From assembly GCA_965116345.1 (NCBI GenBank), contig OZ220680.1, positions 3,534,001-3,598,000 of the forward strand: DNA of 64,000 bases. The letters run 5' to 3'. Both the position numbers and the translations under genes were made by a program. Origin of the DNA: VXYL01 sp965116345 (GTDB taxonomy: Bacteria > Pseudomonadota > Gammaproteobacteria > Pseudomonadales > Azotimanducaceae). Shown here in pieces: positions 15,969-25,682 of the stretch. The notes under the pieces were generated by a model. That model did no database searches. It was not told the DNA's origin and saw only the letters and a list, made by a program, of their open reading frames with translations. How positions within the stretch are numbered: the first letter of the stretch is position 1; every line of letters starts with the position of its first letter.

Positions 15969-16889
15969 ATGAGACTGCAACGCGGCACCGTTTCCTTCGG
16001 TCGGCACGAGTCCTTCCCCCTAAGATTCGGATGGATTACCAAGGGCTTGAATGCCCTGATCGACGATCCACGCATCTTCAATCGTGAAGACGCCACCGTG
16101 AACCTTGGGGTAGGCAAGAACATGGTGGCGTCGATCCGCTATTGGCTTCAGGCAACGGGTATTGCCCACCGTGTCGGTGCGACCAACACCCTGGAGCCCA
16201 CCGAGATCGGTCACGTCGTATTCGGCGAGGGCGGAGACCCCTACCTCGAAGATGAGGCCACCATTTGGCTGCTTCATTGGCTGCTAGGGACCAATCCCGC
16301 GGGCGCCACTGCCATCTATTGGTTCTTCAATCACTTCCACAAGCCGACCTTCACCAGCGTCGAGGTCGCCACCGGACTAAGCGACTTCGTGAAGCACGAG
16401 GTCGCCCCCAAGGTCGCTCAGTCGACGCTAAAGGGTGATGCCCAACTCGTGCTGCGGATGTACTCGCGAACACTTGCAGGCTCTCGCCTGACCCTTGAAG
16501 ACGCCCTGGATTCACCGCTAGCGGCGCTCAACCTGCAAGAGCGGCTCGATACCCGCAACTGGCGGGCCGTGCCCATGGACCGGCCCGAACTCCCCTCAAG
16601 CGTATTCGCCTACGCCGTCGCCCAACTGTTCGACCACACGGGCGCACCGCAACTCGCCGTCGAAGACCTGATGTACAGCGACAAGCACCACTGCGCCCCG
16701 GGAGCCGTGTTCAGGCTGACGGAGGAGGGGTTGATCGGCAAGCTCGAAGCTCTGTGCGAAGACTATCCCCGTGACCTCCGAATGGACCGTACCGCCGGCG
16801 TGTTCCAGCTCTACAAGCTCGCCGCGTTCGACGCCATGTCGATCCTCCGCGACCGGTACGGGAGTTCGGTCGGGAGGCTTGCCGCATGA
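15969..16889 (+). CDS. sspB: DUF4007 protein, SspB-like DNA nickase of the single-strand phosphorothioation system
   Basis: 306 aa from ATG 15969. The sequence (SFGRHESFPLRFGWITKGLNAL ... TNTLEPTEIGHVVFGEGGDPYLEDEATIWLLHWLL) is the hallmark of DUF4007: the RFGWITK and DPYLEDxxTLWLLHW motifs. Established knowledge: SspB is the nicking subunit that opens the strand for sulfur insertion together with SspC and SspD. Here it is immediately followed by sspC with an ATGA overlap, confirming the set. First gene of an eight-gene run on the plus strand whose codon use appears less GC-rich than its neighbours. Confidence 0.85.
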   Translation: MRLQRGTVSFGRHESFPLRFGWITKGLNALIDDPRIFNREDATVNLGVGKNMVASIRYWLQATGIAHRVGATNTLEPTEIGHVVFGEGGDPYLEDEATIWLLHWLLGTNPAGATAIYWFFNHFHKPTFTSVEVATGLSDFVKHEVAPKVAQSTLKGDAQLVLRMYSRTLAGSRLTLEDALDSPLAALNLQERLDTRNWRAVPMDRPELPSSVFAYAVAQLFDHTGAPQLAVEDLMYSDKHHCAPGAVFRLTEEGLIGKLEALCEDYPRDLRMDRTAGVFQLYKLAAFDAMSILRDRYGSSVGRLAA

Positions 16890-19800
16890 GTCTTGCCGAC
16901 AAGATCGACGTCAACACGCGCTACACGCGATCCACCAACGTCGAACGGGACCGTGGTTCGCGGTCCATCATCGAGGCCTACCTGCCCACGGCCCGCGGCG
17001 TCGGTTTGCTCGAAGACGTCACAGGTGTACTCGGCTCGGACGACCAGCCCCGTGCCTGGAGCCTGATCGGACCGTATGGCTCCGGCAAGTCCTCATTCGC
17101 CTTGTTTCTCCATGAACTGTTGGGCAGCAAGGGAGGTGTCAAGGCGTTGGCCACCAAGGTACTCGCCGCTGAACGGTCGGATCTGGCCAGGCGCTTCGCA
17201 CGACAGGGCCCTTGGTGCCGGGTCGTTCTCTCGGGCAGCGAGGAGTCCTTCTCCCGTCGACTACTGGCGGCACTGGACGAGGCCGCAACCGGGTTCTGGG
17301 CAGGCAAGCGAGGCCGCAAGCCAGCGGTCCTGAAGGACATCCGCAAGGCGCGGGCGGCCGGCGACGTACCCGACAGCCACGTCCTCGAACTCGTGGACGC
17401 GTTGCAGCTCGCACTCGAACGAACCGGTGCTGGCGGCTTGCTCATGGTCATCGACGAGTTGGGCAAGTTCCTCGAATACGAGGCCCGACGGGGCGGTGGC
17501 GGCGTATTCCTCCTGCAGCAACTGGCGGAGCGTGCCTTCAGAGGGCGCAAGGCGAACCTGATGCTCTTTGTGCTCCTGCACCAGGGCTTCGACCTCTACG
17601 CCAGGGGTATGGGCGAGAAGCTGAAGAACGACTGGACCAAAGTGCAGGGCCGATTCCAAAGCGTCTCGTTCGTCGAAACGCCCGAGCAGACACTACGGGT
17701 CGTCGCGGCGGCGTTCTCGAACTCGTTGACCGACACCCAGCGACAGTCGATTCGCGATCGTGCGGGTCGAATCGCTCGGGCACTCGGCAAGGCCAGCGCG
17801 CTACCGGCCACGCTGGACGAGGATGCCGCGGCCGACATCTTCTCGGCCTGCTATCCCATGCATCCCATTTCGTTGCTGGTGCTCCCAACGCTCTGCCAGC
17901 GGTTCGCGCAAAACGAGCGGACCCTGTTCAGCTATCTCGGTAGTCGCGAAACCCACGGTTTCCGCGACTCCGTCGATTCCGTGAAAGCAATCGGCGACTG
18001 GGTACATCCCGGCGAGGTCTACGACTACTTCGTTCAAAACCAACCGGCCGTCCTTGCCGATCCGCTTACGCATCGCCGTTGGGCAGAAGTCGTCACGGCG
18101 GTGGAGCGCGCGGAAGCCGCATGCGAGACCACAGACCCAAGCGATCCGCCGTTGGCCCTCGCCAAAGCGATTGGCGTGCTCAATCTGGTGTCCCGTACGG
18201 GAGGCCTGAGAGCTTCCGAAGCGATACTTCGCCACCTGTTCCCGACCAAACGGGCATTCCAGGACACGGCCCAATCCCTGATTGACGCATCCATCGTTCA
18301 GTACCGCCGTTTCAATGGCGAATACCGGGTTTGGCAGGGCACCGACTTCGACATCGACGAGCGCACCGACCTAGAGAGGGAGAAGCTTGGTCAATTCGAG
18401 TTGGCGGCCGCCCTGCGCGACCGAATAGAGTCCGCACCGGTCGTTGCACGGCGCCACTCCATCGAGACCGGCGCGTTGCGCTACTTCGAAGTGGCATTCG
18501 TCGATGCCCAATCCCGGGGCCTGGTGGAGACGAGCGCGCGCCCGGACCCTCGGATCGTGTTCTTCCTGGCCGAGAGCAGGGATGACGAGGCGATCTTCGA
18601 GGATGCGCGGCAATCGGCCGGACCGAACGACATCTGGGTCCTTCACAAGGACGGCGCCGCCATACGCTCCGTGATTGGCGACGTTCTAGCACTGGAAGGC
18701 GTCCAACGTAGCGGCCAGGAACTCGCCTCAGACCCGGTGGCATCCCGGGAGATCAAGGAACGTCTCCAAGCCGCTCAAGTCGCCGAACGGAAAGCGCTCA
18801 ACTCGCTGATCGGCAATCCGGGCATGTCGGACTGGTACTGGCGGGATGATTGCCTCGATGTACCCGAGCGGGCGTTCCAGCGGATGCTGTCCGACGTGAT
18901 GGATCGCATCTTCGACCGAACACCCGTCATCTCCAATGAACTGATCAATCGCGAACGCCTCTCGTCACAAGCCGCGGCCGCTAGGAACAAGCTGTTTCAG
19001 CACATGCTCGATTACCACGACCGCGTAGGCCTCGACATACAGAAGTACCCGCCCGAGCGCGCGATCTACCGTTCCGTCCTGGAAGCGGGCCATCTTCATA
19101 TCAAGACGGACGATGGCTGGCGATTCGTTGAACCTGACGACGATGACCCACTCAACCTGCGTCCGGTGTGGGCGCGACTTGACGAGTTGTTCGCCGAGTC
19201 AGAAGCGGCTCCGGTCACTCCCGAAGAGCTCATGGACGAGTTGGCGTCACCGCCATATGGGCTGAAGCGCGGACTATTCCCGATCCTGTTCCTGCACTAC
19301 TACCTGTTGCACCGTTACGAGATTGCCGTCTACGACGAGGGTACGTACGCACCAACGCTCACGTATGAGCACTTGGAGCGTTGGGTGCGGCGGCCTGACC
19401 TCTTTTCGTTCCAGCGATTCCGCATCGAGGGAGTACGTGCAACCCTATTCGACGAGTACAGCAAGGCTCTTTTTGGCGAGGTTCGGGAATCAGTCAACTT
19501 GCTTGATCTGGCCCGTCCTCTAACGAGCTTCGTACTTGGCCTTGATGACCACGCCCAGAAGACCCGAAGATTGTCCGATACGACGCTTCGCGTCCGCCAG
19601 GCATTCTTCCTGTCGAAATCTCCCGAGAAGTTCCTGCTCAAGGAGTTGCCGGAGGCCTGCGGTTTCGACGCCGGGTCGGATCTATCTGGATTTGACGAGA
19701 CCCTCATCGGTGCTTTGAGGGAACTGAAGGGTGCCCAAGCTGGTCTGGTGGAACACATGCGGTCGGGCCTCTGCGGAAGCTTCAACATTCCCGAGAGCAC

Positions 19801-20341
19801 GCCCATACACGACTTGCGCGACCTCTTGCTCGGTCGTTGCCATGGACTCGATCAGTACACCATCGACGTTCAAGGACTTAGGAGCTTTATCCGACGGATC
19901 ACCGACCGCAGACCGAGTGATGAGGAGTGGTTCAGCCGTCTCCTGTTGTTCTTGGGACACAAACCTGCGGGCAAGTGGACGGATCAAGATCGGGACACGG
20001 CCGAGTACCGACTGGCGGAGTTCTCCAAGCGACTGCTAGACCTAGAGCGGCTCCGGCTACACTTCGACGCCAAGTCGAAACAGGAGGGCATTGACGAGGC
20101 AATTCTATTGAAGACGGTAAGCGTAAGTAGGGGTGAATCGGATGAGGTCATCCCAATCACCAAGGCTACGGAAGCCGCCATTGCGTCAACGTTGCATGAA
20201 GTGGACCGACTGCTGCTGGCCTTGCACGACGGGAAGCTGGAGTTGGCGCTCTTAGCCATATTGTCGCATGATCGTCTCAACCGGCTGCGTGAGCCACATC
20301 AACAGGCCGAGGCCAATGGGCATCAAATCCGAATCGCATAG
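16886..20341 (+). CDS. sspC: SspC-like large P-loop ATPase
   Basis: 1151 aa. N-terminal ATPase: Walker A GPYGSGKSS at 62-70, Walker B LLMVIDELGKFLEY at about 184-197 with the catalytic Asp-Glu pair. Further motif VLLHQGFDLYARGM resembles the sensor region of large STAND/AAA-like ATPases. The remaining 750 residues are mainly helical without an assigned domain. In sspABCD systems SspC supplies the ATPase needed by the nickase SspB and sulfur-transfer SspD. It overlaps sspB by 4 bp and ends 13 bp before sspD. Confidence 0.82.
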   Translation: MSLADKIDVNTRYTRSTNVERDRGSRSIIEAYLPTARGVGLLEDVTGVLGSDDQPRAWSLIGPYGSGKSSFALFLHELLGSKGGVKALATKVLAAERSDLARRFARQGPWCRVVLSGSEESFSRRLLAALDEAATGFWAGKRGRKPAVLKDIRKARAAGDVPDSHVLELVDALQLALERTGAGGLLMVIDELGKFLEYEARRGGGGVFLLQQLAERAFRGRKANLMLFVLLHQGFDLYARGMGEKLKNDWTKVQGRFQSVSFVETPEQTLRVVAAAFSNSLTDTQRQSIRDRAGRIARALGKASALPATLDEDAAADIFSACYPMHPISLLVLPTLCQRFAQNERTLFSYLGSRETHGFRDSVDSVKAIGDWVHPGEVYDYFVQNQPAVLADPLTHRRWAEVVTAVERAEAACETTDPSDPPLALAKAIGVLNLVSRTGGLRASEAILRHLFPTKRAFQDTAQSLIDASIVQYRRFNGEYRVWQGTDFDIDERTDLEREKLGQFELAAALRDRIESAPVVARRHSIETGALRYFEVAFVDAQSRGLVETSARPDPRIVFFLAESRDDEAIFEDARQSAGPNDIWVLHKDGAAIRSVIGDVLALEGVQRSGQELASDPVASREIKERLQAAQVAERKALNSLIGNPGMSDWYWRDDCLDVPERAFQRMLSDVMDRIFDRTPVISNELINRERLSSQAAAARNKLFQHMLDYHDRVGLDIQKYPPERAIYRSVLEAGHLHIKTDDGWRFVEPDDDDPLNLRPVWARLDELFAESEAAPVTPEELMDELASPPYGLKRGLFPILFLHYYLLHRYEIAVYDEGTYAPTLTYEHLERWVRRPDLFSFQRFRIEGVRATLFDEYSKALFGEVRESVNLLDLARPLTSFVLGLDDHAQKTRRLSDTTLRVRQAFFLSKSPEKFLLKELPEACGFDAGSDLSGFDETLIGALRELKGAQAGLVEHMRSGLCGSFNIPESTPIHDLRDLLLGRCHGLDQYTIDVQGLRSFIRRITDRRPSDEEWFSRLLLFLGHKPAGKWTDQDRDTAEYRLAEFSKRLLDLERLRLHFDAKSKQEGIDEAILLKTVSVSRGESDEVIPITKATEAAIASTLHEVDRLLLALHDGKLELALLAILSHDRLNRLREPHQQAEANGHQIRIA

Positions 20342-20354
20342 AGAGGACGCCAAA

Positions 20355-21137
20355 ATGGTCGAGGTAAGGCGAACCCGGCACGTGTTGGGGTTGTCGGGCG
20401 GAAAAGATAGTGCGGCGCTGGCCATCTATCTGAAGGACCAAGGGCGTGACGACGGCGTCGAGTATTTCTTTTGCGATACGGGAGCCGAGTTGCGCGAAGT
20501 GTACGACTACCTCGACCGTCTCGAGGACTATCTCGGCAAACCGATCGAGCGGCTTAGCAGCGGCCGAGACTTCGACCACCACCTGAAACGTTTCAATAAC
20601 TTCCTGCCGGCTCCGCATGCTCGATGGTGCACGCGGGTGATGAAACTTGAACCCCTAGAGGCCTTTATCGGGAACGATCCTTGCGTGAGTTACATCGGCA
20701 TACGAGCTGACGAGCGGCGCGATGGCTACATTAGCCACAAGCCGAATATCAAGGCAGCCTATCCTTTCGTAGAGGATGGCATCGTCAAAGCTGACGTGAT
20801 CAGGATTTTGGAGGAATCGGTAGGAATTCCAGAGTACTACCGATGGCGAAGTCGGTCTGGATGCTACTTCTGCTTCTTTCAGCGACGAGACGAGTGGCTC
20901 GGCTTGGCGGACACTCATCCCAAGCTGTTCGAACGTGCGCAGCAGTACGAGAAGGTCGACCCGTCCACCGGCAAACGATTCACCTGGGTCCCCGGTGCCA
21001 CGCTCGATGAGATACTCGCCCAGCGTGAACAGATCGAGGCCACAGCGGCGAAGAAGTCGAACCGCGTCACTAATTGGCAAGACAGACTGCTCGAGGATGA
21101 TGACGACGACGATGCGTGTCTGATCTGCACGCTGTAA
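20355..21137 (+). CDS. sspD: SspD/DndC-like PAPS-reductase-family sulfur transferase
   Basis: 260 aa from ATG 20355 with GAGAGGAC upstream; an upstream in-frame TTG/ATG extension overlaps sspC and is unlikely. PP-loop SGGKDS at 14-19 (ATP pyrophosphatase). Cysteines: Cys92 in RWCTRVMK, Cys170 and Cys173 in GCYFCFFQRRDEW, and a C-terminal CLIC (Cys255, Cys258) after a run of eight Asp residues. The Cys set is consistent with an iron-sulfur cluster as in DndC. It activates the DNA backbone with ATP and inserts sulfur delivered by a cysteine desulfurase. Confidence 0.87.
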   Translation: MVEVRRTRHVLGLSGGKDSAALAIYLKDQGRDDGVEYFFCDTGAELREVYDYLDRLEDYLGKPIERLSSGRDFDHHLKRFNNFLPAPHARWCTRVMKLEPLEAFIGNDPCVSYIGIRADERRDGYISHKPNIKAAYPFVEDGIVKADVIRILEESVGIPEYYRWRSRSGCYFCFFQRRDEWLGLADTHPKLFERAQQYEKVDPSTGKRFTWVPGATLDEILAQREQIEATAAKKSNRVTNWQDRLLEDDDDDDACLICTL

Positions 21138-21163
21138 CGTACCGACCGTTGATCTCGACCACC

Positions 21164-23338
21164 ATGCCGACCGAAGATTCACTGCGCACGGAACAATCCG
21201 ACACCCTAAGGACCGCACTATCCGCAGCCGACCCGCTTTACGTCCTCCCGAAGGACCCACTGGTCGCTGACGTTCTTGTACCCGCGCTCCGTTCTTCGAC
21301 GGCGCTCGACATCATGATGGGTTACTTCGCAAGCAGTTCTTTCGCGGAGATCGCGCCTGGCCTCGCGACGTTCCTGCGCAATTCGCAGTCCCCGCTCCGG
21401 ATCATCGTGAGCCCTTTCCTAACGGAATCAGACTACGATGCCCTGACGCGGGACGACTCGCATCTCACCGACCTTGCCAGGCACCTCCTCGTGGAAGATG
21501 TGCCGACCGAACAGCATCTCGCCTGGCACACCTTGGAGTGCCTCGCTTGGTTGATCGTCCAGCGTCGGCTCTTTCTCAAGGTCGCCGTCATGCGCGGTGC
21601 CTTGTTTCATCCGAAGGTGTGGCTCTTCCACGACGCCCACAACTCGGTAGCGCTCCACGGTTCGACGAACCTGACCAAGTCGGGACTTTTGCTCAATCGC
21701 GAGCAACTGACGCTGTCACGCGATTGGAGCGGGCCGGAGTCCGCCTACGCCATCGACCGTTTACGGGTGGAGTTCGACGACCTCTGGACCGGAGGCGACG
21801 ATGACTGCCGCGTCCTCGATCTACCTGAAGCGGTGGCCAATAGCGTCGTCCAAACCTACAAGACCGACACGTTGCCCGACGAGGGCCATCTGCAGGCCAT
21901 GTGGGACAGGGCGCACGGGTTGCGACCGAGAGTCGCACAAGAGGATTCCTCGCGCCCGGCTGCGTTAACAATTCCGTCGCACCTGAACTACGAGTCTGGC
22001 GATTTCGCGCATCAAGGCGACGCGGTCCGCGCTTGGGAGGTCGCCGGCCGGCGCGGAATCCTCGAGATGGCCACTGGTTCCGGCAAGACCATTACGGCGA
22101 TGATTGGTGCCGCGAGACTACAGGACGAAACGAACGGGCTAATCGTAGTCGTCTCCGCTCCCTACCGACCGCTGATAGAGCAATGGTGCGAAGAAATTCG
22201 CCAGTTCGGGGTGGACCCCATCAATCTCACGGCCGTCGGTGGTCCCAGCGCCCGTTCGCGAGAGATCGCCCAGGCCGGTCGCCGAGTCCGCCTCGGCATG
22301 TCCCGGACGGAAGTCCTCGTTGTCAGCAACGACACACTCTGTACCGACGAATTCAACCAGCGCCTAGCGGCGCTCTCTGCAGACAAACTGCTCGTTGCCG
22401 ACGAGTGTCACAACCTCGGTGCGGAGTCTTTCACGGCCAACCCGCCGGAACACTTCGACTACCGGATCGGCCTCTCGGCCACACCGGACCGCCAGTACGA
22501 CGAAGAGGGTACCGCCGCCCTACGTGCCTACTTCGGCGACACATGCTTCACATTTTCGCTCGAACAAGCAATCGGCAACTGCCTCACCGAGTACGAGTAC
22601 CACATCCATTTCGTCGAACTGACCGGGCCCGAGATGGAGGAGTGGAACGATCTGACACGGGAGATCGGCACACAGGCGTGGCGCCTTGAGGCGGGCGAGG
22701 ACAGCGCCTACCTGGACAATCTGCTCCGTCGTCGCCGCTTGGTTCTCGAAACTGCAAGCCGCAAGATCGACGTTCTCGCGTCGCTCATCGGCGCCCGAAA
22801 CCCCAGAGAGCTACGCCATGCTCTGGTCTACGCCACCGACAAGGATCCCGGGCAGCTCGAGGCCGTTAACGCCCTCCTGTCGTCTCGGCGGCTCCCCTTC
22901 CACCAACTAACGCAAAAGGAGACCGCCAGCCGGTCCCAGACCACCCGCATACTGTCCTCGTTCCAGGAAGGCGTTGTCCGCATACTCACGGCCAAGCGCG
23001 TACTGGACGAGGGCGTCAACATCCCGCAGATCAGGCTCGCCTACCTGTTGGCGAGCACCACCGTGCGCCGGCAATGGGTCCAGCGCCGAGGTCGCCTGCT
23101 GCGCACCTGTCGCGCGATCGGCAAGACCCACGCCGACATCTACGACTTGGTAGTAGTCCCACCCTTCGCCGTGCAGGCGGACCAGCAGCTTGATCGCGAC
23201 GCCCGCCGGCTAGTACGCTCCGAACTCGATCGGGTTTGGGAGTTCGCGCGCTTGAGCAGGAACGGACCGTCGCCCGACGGGCCCTATCGCGCCGTCGAGC
23301 GTCTGCAGAAACTGGCCAACGACATGGGCTCCACCTGA
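21164..23338 (+). CDS. PLD-nuclease/superfamily 2 helicase fusion of the SspFGH-like restriction module
   Basis: 724 aa from ATG 21164 (a GTG at 21116 inside sspD would add 16 residues). N-terminal phospholipase-D-like nuclease domain with HPKVWLF (149-155) and ALHGSTNLTKSG; only one HxK motif is seen, so a dimer would be needed for catalysis. Then a DEAD/DEAH-type helicase: Walker A MATGSGKT (302-309), DECH box near 412, SATP, and motif VI QRRGRLLR. This is the architecture of the phosphorothioation-system restriction enzyme and most likely corresponds to SspF (letter assignment inferred). Confidence 0.82.
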   Translation: MPTEDSLRTEQSDTLRTALSAADPLYVLPKDPLVADVLVPALRSSTALDIMMGYFASSSFAEIAPGLATFLRNSQSPLRIIVSPFLTESDYDALTRDDSHLTDLARHLLVEDVPTEQHLAWHTLECLAWLIVQRRLFLKVAVMRGALFHPKVWLFHDAHNSVALHGSTNLTKSGLLLNREQLTLSRDWSGPESAYAIDRLRVEFDDLWTGGDDDCRVLDLPEAVANSVVQTYKTDTLPDEGHLQAMWDRAHGLRPRVAQEDSSRPAALTIPSHLNYESGDFAHQGDAVRAWEVAGRRGILEMATGSGKTITAMIGAARLQDETNGLIVVVSAPYRPLIEQWCEEIRQFGVDPINLTAVGGPSARSREIAQAGRRVRLGMSRTEVLVVSNDTLCTDEFNQRLAALSADKLLVADECHNLGAESFTANPPEHFDYRIGLSATPDRQYDEEGTAALRAYFGDTCFTFSLEQAIGNCLTEYEYHIHFVELTGPEMEEWNDLTREIGTQAWRLEAGEDSAYLDNLLRRRRLVLETASRKIDVLASLIGARNPRELRHALVYATDKDPGQLEAVNALLSSRRLPFHQLTQKETASRSQTTRILSSFQEGVVRILTAKRVLDEGVNIPQIRLAYLLASTTVRRQWVQRRGRLLRTCRAIGKTHADIYDLVVVPPFAVQADQQLDRDARRLVRSELDRVWEFARLSRNGPSPDGPYRAVERLQKLANDMGST

Positions 23339-23565
23339 TGGCCTACAACGATCGAAAAATCCTCGGCGTTCTCCTCGGCGAACTCGCCGATGTCCCCGAG
23401 CGATGCCAAGGTTACCGCGACGATATGACGCACCTCCTCACCGAAGTGCTCAACCTCGAACAGGAGCACGCGATCAAGCGAATAGACATCGTCAAGCGGA
23501 TCGGCGATCAGGTGAACACTGTTGGCATGTCCCTACACAGGGCCCGTCGCGAGAAGGAATCGTGA
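23338..23565 (+). CDS. 75-aa protein of the phosphorothioation cluster
   Basis: 75 aa; its ATG shares one base with the stop of the helicase gene (TGATG), and its own stop overlaps the next GTG (GTGA). Such tight coupling on both sides argues that it is a real subunit. Sequence is predominantly helical and charged (MAYNDRKILGVLLGELADVP ...), with no Cys or known motif. It could be an adaptor between helicase and SMC-like ATPase. It may be SspG, but I cannot verify that. Confidence 0.75.
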   Translation: MAYNDRKILGVLLGELADVPERCQGYRDDMTHLLTEVLNLEQEHAIKRIDIVKRIGDQVNTVGMSLHRARREKES

Positions 23566-25682
23566 AGCTCCTCCGTGCCCACATCGAGAATTTCCGCCTA
23601 CTACGCGATCTTTCCATCGAGTTCGCGACGGGTGCCACACGCAACGTCACGGTGATCCGCGCCGCCAACGAGAGCGGCAAGACCACCTTGCTCACCGCCC
23701 TGCAGTGGGGCCTGTTCGGCGACTCAGCGCTTCCGGACTCCGGCGCATCCTACCGCCTGAGCCCGTTGGACATCCCAGGCGACCCGGCTACCATCGTCCC
23801 CATCGCCATCGAAATCGACTACGAGATTCCGACCCGCGCTGGGAACGTGCAGCAGTACAAGATCATGCGCGCCGCCTTCGAGACGCCTCGGCCAGACGGC
23901 ACTTGGGAGCGCAGCCCGTCAAGAGTCCGCCTCCTCAAATTCACGCCCACTGGCACCGATCCGCTCGACAATCCCGCAGCCCACATCCGGCCCCATCTTC
24001 CCGACGACCTCCGCGAGGTGTTCTTCACCGACGGCGACAGAGCCTTGAGCTTCATCGAGGGTAGCCGCGCAGACCAAGTCAAGCGCGTCGAAGGAGCCAT
24101 CCAATCGCTGCTCGGCTTCGAGATTGTGGAGCGCGCGCACCACCACGCCCAGCAGGTGGGGTCCGCTTTGAACAGCAAGGTCCGCAAGGGTCGCGGCAAC
24201 CCCGACGAACTGCAGAAGATCGTAGACAAGCTCGCGTCCCTAGCGGATCAGATACCGGGACTCGAAGAAGACATCAAGAACGCGAAGGACGCCCTCGGCG
24301 AGCTTGAACATCTCGAGCGAGAAGCCGACAGGACACTCACCGAGGTGTTACGCCAAGGTAACAAGGACGAACTCGTCCGCCGTCTCGAGAAGGTCAAGCG
24401 GAACCGCCAGGTCGCCCAACGCGAGGTAGACCAGGCCGCCCGGGACCACGCCAACCTCTTCAGGAGCGAGCTGCTCGGCAAGCATCTGCTCGCTGGCCCG
24501 CTCGCGAAGGCGAAGGTGCACCTCCAGACGCTCCACAATCAGCACCAGATCCCAAACCAGACCATCCCGGTCCTCGAGGACCGACTCGATCACGCGGCTT
24601 GCATCTGCGGTGAGAGTCTCGACGACGCCAGTCCCGAGGGGCGACGTCGGCGCGAACACATCGCAGGGCTGATCGAGGAGAGCCGCACCGCGGACGAGAA
24701 CCGGGAGAAGCTGACCGCCCTCTACTACAGCTCCCAGGATCTCCTCAGACCGCCGCTTGATCGCACCTGGAAGGACGACTATGAAATGGTCTTCCAGCGC
24801 CGCGTCAATGCCAGCAAGCGCGCCAACGACCTCGGCGAGGAGGAGGCGGACATCGACGCCCAGATCGCCGCAATGCCGGACGTCGACATCCGGCAGATGC
24901 GCGGCGCACGCGACCGCTACCGCGCGCAGGCCAAGGAACAGCAGGCCAAGCTTTTCCGGGCGACCGCCACCCTCGAGACGGCTCGCCGAGAGATGGAGAG
25001 CGCGGCGAGCGACCGCGAGAAACTGCTATCGCGCGACGAGCAGGGCATGAAACTCTCAGCGGAGTTCCAAGTCGCCAAGGACCTCGAACTGATCCTCGCC
25101 AGTACGCTTGACACCATGCGGACCCGCGAACTCGAACAGGTGGGCGAGCGCATGAACGCCCTGTTTCTCGACATGATCGGAGCCGATGCAGCCGAGAAAG
25201 CCATCATCCGCCGGGCGACTATCACCCCCGACTTCCGCATCGTCGTGCGCGGTCCCTACGACCAGCCGCTCGATCCCTCGCAGGACCTCAACGGTGCATC
25301 GCGACGTGCGCTCACGATCGCGTTCATCCTCGCGCTTGCACAAGTTAGCGAGGTCGAGGCACCCAACGTCATCGACACGCCCCTTGGGATGATGAGCGGC
25401 TACGTCAAGCAAGCCGTCCTGCAACTCGCCGCCGAGCACAGCGGTCAGCTCATCCTCATGCTCACGCACTCCGAGATCAACGAGTGCGAGGAGATACTCG
25501 ACCAACGGGTAGGACGGATCTACACCCTCACCAATCCCGCACACTACCCTAGGATCCTAGTAAACGATCCTCATGCCGAAGACTCGCGACTTTTCGTATG
25601 TGACTGCGACCATCGCAGCCACTGCGACATCTGCGAGCGCCGGGAGTCCCCCCAACTCATCGACGGCCAGGAGGTGGCATGA
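23562..25682 (+). CDS. DndD/SMC-like ATPase of the SspFGH-like module
   Basis: 706 aa from a GTG at 23562 with GAGAAGGA upstream. RecN/Rad50-type core: Walker A ANESGKTT (35-42), long coiled coil about 190-330 and 380-520, a CxC (CICGESL, Cys347/Cys349) at the coiled-coil apex as a half zinc hook, an ABC signature-like NGASRRALTIAF near 577, and VIDTPLGMMSG as Walker B near 603. The C-terminus is Cys/His-rich (CDCDHRSHCDIC, about 678-690), possibly a zinc site. It resembles DndD; here it comes after the helicase, so it belongs to the restriction side. Confidence 0.82.
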   Translation: MKLLRAHIENFRLLRDLSIEFATGATRNVTVIRAANESGKTTLLTALQWGLFGDSALPDSGASYRLSPLDIPGDPATIVPIAIEIDYEIPTRAGNVQQYKIMRAAFETPRPDGTWERSPSRVRLLKFTPTGTDPLDNPAAHIRPHLPDDLREVFFTDGDRALSFIEGSRADQVKRVEGAIQSLLGFEIVERAHHHAQQVGSALNSKVRKGRGNPDELQKIVDKLASLADQIPGLEEDIKNAKDALGELEHLEREADRTLTEVLRQGNKDELVRRLEKVKRNRQVAQREVDQAARDHANLFRSELLGKHLLAGPLAKAKVHLQTLHNQHQIPNQTIPVLEDRLDHAACICGESLDDASPEGRRRREHIAGLIEESRTADENREKLTALYYSSQDLLRPPLDRTWKDDYEMVFQRRVNASKRANDLGEEEADIDAQIAAMPDVDIRQMRGARDRYRAQAKEQQAKLFRATATLETARREMESAASDREKLLSRDEQGMKLSAEFQVAKDLELILASTLDTMRTRELEQVGERMNALFLDMIGADAAEKAIIRRATITPDFRIVVRGPYDQPLDPSQDLNGASRRALTIAFILALAQVSEVEAPNVIDTPLGMMSGYVKQAVLQLAAEHSGQLILMLTHSEINECEEILDQRVGRIYTLTNPAHYPRILVNDPHAEDSRLFVCDCDHRSHCDICERRESPQLIDGQEVA

